NCBI GenBank assembly: GCA_004556655.1
Contig: SFGF01000125.1
Span: forward strand, 1-5,492
From: Lachnospiraceae bacterium
GTDB lineage: Bacteria > Bacillota > Clostridia > Lachnospirales > Lachnospiraceae
Direction of reading: 5' to 3'
DNA: 5,492 nucleotides
The notes beneath the pieces are model-generated. The model was not told the origin of the DNA, made no database searches, and saw only the letters and a program-made list of their open reading frames with translations. Shown one piece after another: positions 1 to 5,473 of the stretch. Both the position numbers and the translations under genes were made by a program. Within the stretch, counting starts at the first letter, position 1. Each line of letters starts with the position of its first letter.

Positions 1-47
1 AAAAAGTCGAGGGATATGGAAAATATGTATAGCTTCCCTATCCCTCG
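1..47 (-). terminator. Rho-independent terminator downstream of the corrinoid protein gene
   Basis: CGAGGGATA (8-16) pairs perfectly with TATCCCTCG (39-47). After one mismatch the stem continues with GGAA (18-21) against TTCC (34-37), which leaves a loop of about 12 nt. Read on the minus strand, the stem is followed two bases later by a run of five T (complement of 1-5). No T-run follows on the plus strand, so it is oriented to end minus-strand transcription. It lies about 105 nt after the stop codon of the corrinoid gene. The stretch 48-152 between them shows no gene or other structure. This implies the corrinoid gene is the last, and probably only, gene of its transcript. Confidence 0.75.
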
Positions 48-152
48 TAAAAATGCAGTATTTATTATTATCAATTATTCTTCATGAAACAACCCTGTAT
101 GTTTAAACTGATTTTAAATCCGTCTTTTACATTCGGCGTATCTAAAATTATC

Positions 153-785
153 TTATGCACACAATTCTTTGGCTTTCTTTGCTGCTTCTGCCGCATTTTC
201 AGTATAAGCATCCGCACCGATTTCTTCAGCGAATTCTGCGGTTACAGGGGCTCCCCCTACCATGATTTTGAAACTTGCTCTTCCTGGGCACTGATTAATT
301 GCTGCAACAGTATCTCTTAAAGAGGCTAAAGTGGTCGTTAACAGTGCAGAACAGCCAACCAGTTTAACATCGGGATTTTCCTGGATTGCTTCTAAGTATT
401 TTTCAATTGGAACATCCACGCCAAGATCGATTACTTCAAAACCGGCACTTTCAATCATCATGATTACCAGATTTTTGCCAATATCATGCATATCACCGGC
501 TACCGTGCCCATAATCATTTTTCCTGCGGACACGGCATTTCCTTTAAGAAGAGGCTTAATTACTTCTACGCCTTCTGCCATGGCTTTTGCTGCCGCCAGC
601 ATCTGTGGAACGTATATGAGACCTTCTGAAAATCTTGCACCTACAATGTCCATAGCTGAAATCATTCCATCATTCAGGATATCCATTGGTTCACATCCTT
701 CATTAAGAGCAGCTTCTACCGCTTCCTTGATGAGCTTTCTTTTCCCTTTAATTACAATTTCTTTCACGTTTTGTATTCCGGACAT
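153..785 (-). CDS. Corrinoid (cobalamin-binding) methyl-carrier protein, MtaC/MtbC/MttC family
   Basis: This 210-residue cytoplasmic protein is predicted to carry a methyl group on a bound corrinoid. A substrate-specific methyltransferase methylates its Co(I) form, and a second methyltransferase passes the methyl on to tetrahydrofolate or another acceptor. Residues 1-85 match the helical cap domain, with the motif region FSEGLIYVPQMLAAAKAM at 52-69. Residues 88-208 form the Rossmann-like B12-binding domain, with GDMHDIGKN at 97-105. His100 is the expected lower cobalt ligand of the DxHxxG signature. Further cofactor-pocket motifs are GCSALLTTT (144-152) and VGGAPVT (176-182). The length is typical of stand-alone carriers and far below MetH. 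The start is set by AAAGGAGG (complement of 793-800) placed 7 nt before ATG at 785; an upstream in-frame extension to 983 has no such site. No methyltransferase or activase gene is adjacent, so the methyl donor (methylamine, betaine, methanol or methoxylated aromatic) cannot be told. Confidence 0.92.
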   Translation of the reverse strand: MSGIQNVKEIVIKGKRKLIKEAVEAALNEGCEPMDILNDGMISAMDIVGARFSEGLIYVPQMLAAAKAMAEGVEVIKPLLKGNAVSAGKMIMGTVAGDMHDIGKNLVIMMIESAGFEVIDLGVDVPIEKYLEAIQENPDVKLVGCSALLTTTLASLRDTVAAINQCPGRASFKIMVGGAPVTAEFAEEIGADAYTENAAEAAKKAKELCA

Positions 786-817
786 ATAAATTCCTCCTTT
801 ATTCTTATATTTGATGC

Positions 818-846
818 AGTATAAAAAATCTATTTTAAAATGAAAA
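818..846 (-). promoter_or_regulatory. Candidate sigma-A promoter for the corrinoid protein gene
   Basis: Read on the minus strand, TTTTCA (complement of 841-846; 4 of 6 to TTGACA) lies exactly 17 nt before TATACT (complement of 818-823; 5 of 6 to TATAAT). This would start transcription about 25 nt upstream of the ATG at 785. A second minus-strand candidate lies further upstream: TGATATACT (complement of 883-891), an extended -10 (TGn-TATACT) without a good -35. The region is AT-rich, so chance matches are likely and only one of the two may be used. Confidence 0.45.
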
Positions 847-940
847 ACAAATAATGTTTGCACACGAATTTTATTTGCGATCAGTATATCAGATAAAAAT
901 GATTTTTTTATAGATATTATCCGCCTTTTTTTGATGTTTC

Positions 941-969
941 TTGCTCTTCGTTCCGTTGTTGTATATAAT
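941..969 (+). promoter_or_regulatory. Candidate sigma-A promoter for the first AraC-family regulator
   Basis: A perfect TATAAT (964-969) is preceded, with a 17-nt spacer, by TTGCTC (941-946), which keeps the TTG of the -35 consensus but little else. The expected transcription start near 976 would leave a leader of about 50 nt before the ATG at 1027. It would also place the alternative ATG at 931 upstream of the transcript, which supports the downstream start. The promoter diverges from that of the corrinoid gene; the start codons are 241 nt apart. Confidence 0.5.
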
Positions 970-1026
970 GATGTTATCTGCAAAACGGATAAATATATGA
1001 AAAAATATCATTGGGTGGGAAGGTAT

Positions 1027-1902
1027 ATGGATAAATCTTACAAACAATATAAAGAAGTTTTTTCGCAAAATTTTTCTATACAATATAAGGAGTCTGTTAA
1101 TAGTTCACAGAAAACCTATCATATTCATGATGTACTGGAGATTGTATTGATTCGTTCGGATGGGGTTGTGACGATGGTCGATGATCAGGAGTTTCCTGTA
1201 AAAAAAGATACACTTTTGATATTCAATCACAGGGATCTCCATTTTAATAAGATTTCTTATCTGGATCAACCTTACTGCAGGTATGTTGTATATTTTGCAC
1301 CTGAATTTGTAGATGGTCTTTCAACAGCTCAAACAAACTTGCTGGAATGTTTTTATTTTCGGCCGTTTCCTGTTCCCTGGATCATTCCTTTGACTCAAAA
1401 GAAGTCGGATGAATTCGCTGCATTGTTGGATGAAATCATTAATTCTGCCCGTCAAGATCAGGTTTACGGGTCAGAACTATATACGAGACTGCTATTGGGA
1501 GAATTTTTGTTAAAGGTGAATTTGGAATATCGAGATTATCATCACATTAATACACAGGATAATACGATAAAGTACAATCAGATTTATCAGATTATGGATT
1601 ATATTCATAAGCATTATGCGGAGGATTTGAATCTTGATTTGCTTTCAAAACAATTTTTTATTAGTAAATTTCAGTTATGTAAGTTGTTCAAAGAGGTAAC
1701 CGGTATGTCCCCGAATCAATATTTGATTCATTGCCGTCTGATAAAAGCAAAAGAACTGTTAATCGAAGGGGTTTTGGTGGAAAATGTATGCGAATTGACG
1801 GGGTATAATAACCTGGCCCATTTTAGCCGTTCTTTTAAAAAGAACGTAGGAAAAAGCCCGAAACAGTTTCAGCTTATCAATAAAAAAACGTTTGTGTTAT
1901 AA
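1027..1902 (+). CDS. AraC/XylS-family transcriptional regulator (divergent from the corrinoid gene)
   Basis: This 291-residue DNA-binding regulator has an N-terminal cupin-like sensor domain at about residues 25-95. HIHDVLEIVLI (32-42) holds the His-x-His and Glu positions typical of the first cupin strands, and FNHRDLHF (66-73) fits the later strand. A helical linker follows at 120-180. The C-terminal double helix-turn-helix spans about 185-284. LDLLSKQFFISKFQLCKLFKEVTG (203-226) is the first HTH, followed by MSPNQYLIHCRLIKAKELL (227-245). VENVCELTGYNNLAHFSRSFKK (251-272) is the second HTH, ending in the family signature G-x-SPKQF (275-281). The start at 1027 is preferred because GGTGGGAAGG lies just upstream. 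ATGs at 931 and 997 lack a ribosome site, and 931 lies upstream of the predicted promoter. Its divergent placement suggests that it controls the corrinoid gene, and perhaps itself. The ligand is unknown. Confidence 0.9.
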   Translation: MDKSYKQYKEVFSQNFSIQYKESVNSSQKTYHIHDVLEIVLIRSDGVVTMVDDQEFPVKKDTLLIFNHRDLHFNKISYLDQPYCRYVVYFAPEFVDGLSTAQTNLLECFYFRPFPVPWIIPLTQKKSDEFAALLDEIINSARQDQVYGSELYTRLLLGEFLLKVNLEYRDYHHINTQDNTIKYNQIYQIMDYIHKHYAEDLNLDLLSKQFFISKFQLCKLFKEVTGMSPNQYLIHCRLIKAKELLIEGVLVENVCELTGYNNLAHFSRSFKKNVGKSPKQFQLINKKTFVL

Positions 1903-2064
1903 ATATTCCTCCACACATTCCTTGCACCGGGGATTCAGGCTGCACATAAAGTGCAGCAGGGTATCCGGTACACGGGTACAGGTAGCTTTTTTATAGATCA
2001 GTGTATGAGTGGCTTCCCGATGATTCTTCGGACAGGAAGCCACTTCTTCTTTTATGTATTCCAT
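1897..2064 (-). CDS. Small Cys-rich hypothetical protein (55 aa)
   Basis: I do not recognise this ORF. It encodes 55 residues with five Cys and three His: C11-x3-H15, then C29, C41 and C47-x2-C50, with another His at 20 and 38. The pattern could bind zinc or another metal, but it fits no family I know. There is no signal peptide or membrane segment. The start at 2064 is chosen because AAAGGA (complement of 2072-2077) sits 7 nt upstream; an in-frame ATG at 2085 lacks such a site. It follows the second AraC regulator by 35 nt in the same orientation and could be co-transcribed with it. The codons look like those of its neighbours (several CTG, GAA and AAA). Its stop region overlaps the convergent first regulator by 6 nt, and a plus-strand terminator-like hairpin lies within it. 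It may be a real small protein or a chance ORF between two convergent regulators. Confidence 0.5.
   Translation of the reverse strand: MEYIKEEVASCPKNHREATHTLIYKKATCTRVPDTLLHFMCSLNPRCKECVEEYL
2008..2053 (+). terminator. Terminator-like hairpin for the first AraC regulator, inside the antisense small ORF
   Basis: AGTGGCTTCC (2008-2017) pairs perfectly with GGAAGCCACT (2035-2044) around a 17-nt loop. An alternative inner pairing, CCGA (2017-2020) with TCGG (2028-2031), is also possible. On the plus strand the GC-rich 10-bp stem is followed by TCTTCTTTTA, which gives a rho-independent terminator about 105 nt after the stop of the first AraC gene. On the minus strand no T-run follows, so it should not stop the small ORF's own transcript, although it could fold within that mRNA. 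Confidence 0.6.
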
Positions 2065-2099
2065 AAGATTTTCCTTTTTTATCATGATTTGTTCAGATG

Positions 2100-2945
2100 T
2101 TACTGTTTGGGTTCGGAGAAGGTTTTTCTGTACTCTCTCGGTGACATTCCCGTACTTTTTTTAAAGGTCTGTGAAAAGTAATTTTGAGAAGAAAATCCGG
2201 AAGCTTCCGCAATCTGGGTGACTGAATAATCTGTAGTTTCCAGAAGATGTTTGCTGTGTTCCACCCGAAGCTTCAGAAGGTAGTTGATCGGGGAAATACC
2301 GTAGGCACCGGAAAACTGGTGGGAAAAATAAAACTTGTCCCAATGGGTAACTTCCGCCAGGGAATCCAAAGTGATGGATTCGCGAAAATGATTTTTAATA
2401 TAAGATTTTGCTTTTTCACATTCATAAGGAATCGGATTGGGGGCAGAAGCGGTAAAATCCTGTCCTGTGATTCGCTGTACCTGCAGTAGAAGTATAGATA
2501 GATAATGCTGACATATTTCTTCATGAAAATGTTTCTGTTGTTCCAGTTCAGCTAAAATAGTGTGCAGAAGAGGCAGAATCTCTTCCCGGTGTGATGACAG
2601 CTGAAATACCTGAAAAGGAAGGAATTCCTTTTCTTTTCCAAAATGAAACTGCAGATTGTCAATACCCAGGACGATGTAGTTCATCTGTTTTTCTGCAGAA
2701 GAACGTTCTGTGTGGCGGACCTTGGGGTTGACCAGAACCATCTGATCTTTTTTGATGGAACGGCTTTCCTCATCCGTGCAGAACAGACCTTCTCCTTCGG
2801 TTACATAAAAAAGCTCCGTGCACTCGTGGGAATGAAGCACGCTGCTCCAGTCTTTTCCGAAAGAAGAGGAAGAGACATAGCGAAGCTGTTGCTTGTCGGA
2901 GTGATCTGTGGAAAGATCAGTAAAAGAATAAGAAAGATTAGCCAT
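2100..2945 (-). CDS. AraC/XylS-family transcriptional regulator with N-terminal cupin (divergent from the GH112 gene)
   Basis: This 281-residue regulator has a cupin sensor at about residues 20-95. HSHECTELFYVTEGEG (38-53) matches the cupin 1 H-x-H...E...G pattern, and VNPKVRHTE (72-80) matches the second motif. A helical linker follows (about 120-165). The C-terminal AraC double HTH covers about 177-276. ITLDSLAEVTHWDKFYFSHQF (191-211) is the first HTH, then GISPINYLLKLRVEHSKHLL (216-235), and SVTQIAEASGFSSQNYFSQTFKK (241-263) is the second HTH, closing with STGMSPREYRK (264-274). The start at 2945 is set by AGGAGGA (complement of 2953-2959) 7 nt upstream; an in-frame ATG at 2984 has no such site. 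It is divergent from the phosphorylase gene across 286 nt, so the likely role is sugar-responsive control of that gene, probably activation. The inducer is not known. Confidence 0.92.
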   Translation of the reverse strand: MANLSYSFTDLSTDHSDKQQLRYVSSSSFGKDWSSVLHSHECTELFYVTEGEGLFCTDEESRSIKKDQMVLVNPKVRHTERSSAEKQMNYIVLGIDNLQFHFGKEKEFLPFQVFQLSSHREEILPLLHTILAELEQQKHFHEEICQHYLSILLLQVQRITGQDFTASAPNPIPYECEKAKSYIKNHFRESITLDSLAEVTHWDKFYFSHQFSGAYGISPINYLLKLRVEHSKHLLETTDYSVTQIAEASGFSSQNYFSQTFKKSTGMSPREYRKTFSEPKQ

Positions 2946-3013
2946 GAATAAGTCCTCCTGTTTCGCTGTTGGCTCAAAAGACATTACTTCGTACTCTCGA
3001 AAATCTTATTTTT

Positions 3014-3042
3014 ATTATAGCGTGATAAAATCTGATTTTCAA
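3014..3042 (-). promoter_or_regulatory. Sigma-A promoter of the second AraC regulator
   Basis: On the minus strand TTGAAA (complement of 3037-3042; 5 of 6) and a perfect TATAAT (complement of 3014-3019) are separated by exactly 17 nt. This is the best promoter match in the window. Transcription would begin near 3007, giving a leader of about 60 nt before the ATG at 2945. A 13-bp perfect palindrome, AAAATC-T-GATTTT (3027-3039), covers the spacer and half of the -35. It is well placed for a repressor or autoregulatory site. Confidence 0.75.
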
Positions 3043-3107
3043 GTTTTGGGAAGATGGAAAAATATTCAGGGAAAAAAGATATACCTGCGTATCTGCCGGG
3101 ACTGAAG

Positions 3108-3143
3108 TATTGAAACGCAAGATATATAATATTCGAAACAAGA
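3108..3143 (+). promoter_or_regulatory. Putative AraC-type operator: two direct half-sites upstream of the GH112 promoter
   Basis: TATTGAAACGCAAGA (3108-3122) is repeated, with small gaps, as TATTCGAAACAAGA (3130-3143). The repeats are 22-23 bp apart, close to two helical turns, in direct orientation. AraC-family activators commonly bind two direct half-sites about this far apart, with the proximal one next to the -35 box. Here the proximal half-site ends 6 nt before the predicted -35 at 3150. The repeat is seen in the sequence. Binding by the adjacent regulator is inferred. Confidence 0.45.
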
Positions 3144-3149
3144 GTAGCG

Positions 3150-3178
3150 TAGAAATCACAGAACTTTTTTCATATAAT
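3150..3178 (+). promoter_or_regulatory. Candidate promoter of the GH112 phosphorylase gene
   Basis: TAGAAA (3150-3155; 4 of 6) and a perfect TATAAT (3173-3178) have a 17-nt spacer. The start of transcription would be near 3185 and the leader about 47 nt. A weak -35 beside a good -10 is what an activator-dependent promoter usually looks like. A second TATAAT at 3125-3130 lacks a good -35. A TATAAA at 3210-3215 lies too close to the ribosome site to serve. Confidence 0.55.
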
Positions 3179-3231
3179 GAATTTGATCACAGAATAACGA
3201 TTAGTATGGTATAAAGTAAAAGGAGAAGGCT

Positions 3232-5397
3232 ATGGGCAAAGAATGTACAAGGGGAAGAGTAACGATTCCGACAGATGTGGATGTAGTGCCGGAAACACTG
3301 GAATTGGTTGAACGCTGGGGGGCGGATGCGATTCGTGACTGTGACGGAACAGATTATCCGGAAGAGCTGAAAAAAGTAGATGCAAAAGTATATGCGACGT
3401 ATTACACCACCAGAAAAGATAACGCATGGGCGAAGGCAAATCCGGATGAGATTCAGCAGATGTATATTATGACTTCCATTCATACAGCGACAGGCGGAGA
3501 ACTGTCCATTCACCTGATGGATCATCTGTATCCGGATATGCTGAAGGTAAATTCTCATGATGATATCAGAAGATGGTGGGAAGTAATCGACCGTACGACA
3601 GGAAAGGTAGTTCCGGTTACCGAGTGGAATTACAGTGAAGAGACAGGTGATGTGACCATCAAACCGGCAAAAGCATTCCATGATTATACGGTCAGCTTTC
3701 TGGCCTATATCATGTGGGATCCGGTACATATGTACAATGCGGTCACCAATGACTGGCAGGGCGTGGAAAAACAGATTACGTTTGATGTACGTCAGCCAAA
3801 AACCAAAGAATTTTCCAAGAAACGTCTGAGAAAATTCCTCGAAACACATCCTTATGTGGATGTGGTGAGATTTACCACATTCTTCCATCAGTTTACGCTG
3901 ATCTTCGATGAGTTGGCGAGAGAAAAATATGTAGACTGGTATGGATATTCTGCATCTGTCAGCCCGTATATTCTGGAACAGTTCGAGCAGGAAGTGGGAT
4001 ACAAGTTCCGTCCGGAATTCATCATTGACCAGGGATATATGAACAATATGTACCGGATTCCTTCCAAAGAGTTTATGGATTTCACGGCATTCCAGAGAAG
4101 AGAAGTGACAAAACTTGCCAAAGAGTTTGTGGATATTGTTCATGAGTATGGAAAAGAAGCTATGATGTTCCTGGGGGATCATTGGATCGGAATGGAGCCG
4201 TTCATGGATGAGTTTACGTCGGTTGGGCTAGATGCGGTTGTTGGTTCTGTTGGAAATGGCGCAACGTTGCGTCTGATCAGTGATATTCCGGGTGTAAAAT
4301 ATACAGAGGGACGTTTTCTTCCGTATTTCTTCCCGGATACTTTCTATGAGGGCGGCGATCCGGTAAAAGAAGCGAAAGTGAACTGGGTGACGGCACGGCG
4401 TGCGATTTTAAGAAAACCAATCGACCGGATCGGATACGGTGGATATCTGAAACTGGCTGTACAGTTCCCGGAATTTATTGATTACGTGGAAAGCGTATGT
4501 CAGGAATTCAGAACCTTGTATGAAAATATCAAAGGAACTACTCCGTATTGTGTGAAAACAGTAGCTGTACTGAACTGCTGGGGAAAAATGCGTGCATGGG
4601 GTAATCATATGGTACATCATGCGATTTATCACAAACAGAATTATTCCTATGCAGGAATCATGGAGACATTGAGCGGTGCTCCGTTTGATGTAAGATTTAT
4701 CACCTTTGATGATATCAGAAATAACCCGGATCTTCTGAAAGAAATTGATGTGATCCTGAATGTGGGCGATGCAGATACCGCATACACCGGAGGAGAGAAC
4801 TGGACAGATGAAACCATTGTGTCCGCAATCAATGAGTTTGTCTACAACGGCGGTGGTTTTATCGGTATCGGTGAACCGGCAGCTCATCAGTGGCAGGGCA
4901 AATTTATCCAGCTTCGCAGTGTTCTTGGGGTAGAACGTGAAAATGGATTTGATCTGAACAAAGACAAATACAACTGGGAAGAGCATGATCACTTCATTAT
5001 CGAGGACTGTAAGGGGAATGTGGATTTTGGCGAAGGCAAGAAGAATATCTATGCAATGCCGGAAACAACCATTATTAAGCAGACAGAAAAAGAAGTACAG
5101 ATGGCAGTCAATGAATTTGGAAATGGCCGCGGCGTTTATATCAGCGGACTTCCGTACAGCTTTGAAAACAGCCGTGTACTCTACCGTGCGATCATGTGGG
5201 CTTCTCATGATGAAGAGAACCTGCACAAATGGTTCAGTACCAATTACAATGTAGAAGTACATGCCTATGTAAAAAATGGCAAGTACTGCATCGTAAATAA
5301 TACTTACGAACCACAGAAAACCACCGTTTACAAAGGTGACGGCACCAGCTTTGATCTGGAACTGGATGCCAATGAGATTATCTGGAAAGAGATCTAA
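3232..5397 (+). CDS. gnpA: GH112 1,3-beta-galactosyl-N-acetylhexosamine phosphorylase
   Basis: This 721-residue cytoplasmic enzyme has no signal peptide. It cleaves Gal-beta-1,3-GalNAc (galacto-N-biose) and/or Gal-beta-1,3-GlcNAc (lacto-N-biose) with phosphate, with inversion, giving alpha-galactose 1-phosphate and the free N-acetylhexosamine. The length is normal for the family. The N-terminal part (about 1-435) is the partly broken TIM barrel, with GRVTIPTDVDVVPETLEL (8-25), IRDCDGT (34-40), MWDPVHMYNAVTNDW (161-175), VVRFTTFFHQF (211-221), FLGDHWIG (313-320) and EGRFLPYFFPD (359-369). As I recall the Bifidobacterium longum enzyme, its Arg32, Arg210, catalytic Asp313 and Arg358 correspond here to Arg35, Arg213, Asp316 (general acid) and Arg361, a constant offset of three. 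An alpha/beta domain (about 438-655; GGFIGIGEPAAHQW 541-554) and a short beta domain follow. AAGGAG lies 8 nt before the ATG. GNB versus LNB preference cannot be read with confidence, and the galactosyl-rhamnose phosphorylase subgroup is not fully excluded. The bifidobacterial name is lnpA. Confidence 0.93.
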   Translation: MGKECTRGRVTIPTDVDVVPETLELVERWGADAIRDCDGTDYPEELKKVDAKVYATYYTTRKDNAWAKANPDEIQQMYIMTSIHTATGGELSIHLMDHLYPDMLKVNSHDDIRRWWEVIDRTTGKVVPVTEWNYSEETGDVTIKPAKAFHDYTVSFLAYIMWDPVHMYNAVTNDWQGVEKQITFDVRQPKTKEFSKKRLRKFLETHPYVDVVRFTTFFHQFTLIFDELAREKYVDWYGYSASVSPYILEQFEQEVGYKFRPEFIIDQGYMNNMYRIPSKEFMDFTAFQRREVTKLAKEFVDIVHEYGKEAMMFLGDHWIGMEPFMDEFTSVGLDAVVGSVGNGATLRLISDIPGVKYTEGRFLPYFFPDTFYEGGDPVKEAKVNWVTARRAILRKPIDRIGYGGYLKLAVQFPEFIDYVESVCQEFRTLYENIKGTTPYCVKTVAVLNCWGKMRAWGNHMVHHAIYHKQNYSYAGIMETLSGAPFDVRFITFDDIRNNPDLLKEIDVILNVGDADTAYTGGENWTDETIVSAINEFVYNGGGFIGIGEPAAHQWQGKFIQLRSVLGVERENGFDLNKDKYNWEEHDHFIIEDCKGNVDFGEGKKNIYAMPETTIIKQTEKEVQMAVNEFGNGRGVYISGLPYSFENSRVLYRAIMWASHDEENLHKWFSTNYNVEVHAYVKNGKYCIVNNTYEPQKTTVYKGDGTSFDLELDANEIIWKEI

Positions 5398-5402
5398 ATA
5401 AC

Positions 5403-5473
5403 AAGAAATGTTTTTCAGACATGACATAGAAAAAGTCCCGTTTTCACGAGACAGTCTGGAAAATATTTCTTTT
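5403..5473 (+). terminator. Long imperfect hairpin downstream of the phosphorylase gene (possible terminator or 3' UTR element)
   Basis: Positions 5403-5420 pair with 5454-5471 over 18 consecutive base pairs, two of them G-U wobbles (5410/5464 and 5415/5459). The 33-nt apical region can fold again as GTCCCG (5435-5440) against CGAGAC (5447-5452) with one mismatch. The stem is AT-rich and its 3' arm runs into TTTCTTTT (5466-5473). It starts 6 nt after the stop codon. It could end transcription or protect the mRNA 3' end. The AT-rich stem and interrupted T-run make it less than a textbook terminator. Confidence 0.45.

Noticed and set aside
331..789. A 152-codon plus-strand frame opposite the corrinoid gene.
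   Set aside because: It is antisense to a clear B12-binding protein, is Ser/Ile/Pro-rich in low-complexity fashion, and has no ribosome site.
786..983. N-terminal extension of the corrinoid protein to an ATG at 983.
   Set aside because: The extra 66 residues are Lys/Ile-rich translated intergenic DNA, cover the predicted promoters, and lie upstream of the perfect ribosome site for the ATG at 785.
2619..2630. 12-bp palindrome AAGGAATTCCTT inside the second AraC gene.
   Set aside because: It lies within coding sequence of the linker region, is short and purine/pyrimidine biased, and has no nearby regulatory context.
3187..4182. A 331-codon open frame on the minus strand, opposite the phosphorylase gene.
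   Set aside because: It lies antisense to well-conserved GH112 coding sequence, has no ribosome site, and its translation looks like a typical shadow frame.
4408..5427. A 339-codon open frame on the minus strand over the 3' half of the phosphorylase gene.
   Set aside because: It is a shadow of the GH112 frame, with an odd Ile/Phe/Cys-rich composition and no recognisable domain or start signal.
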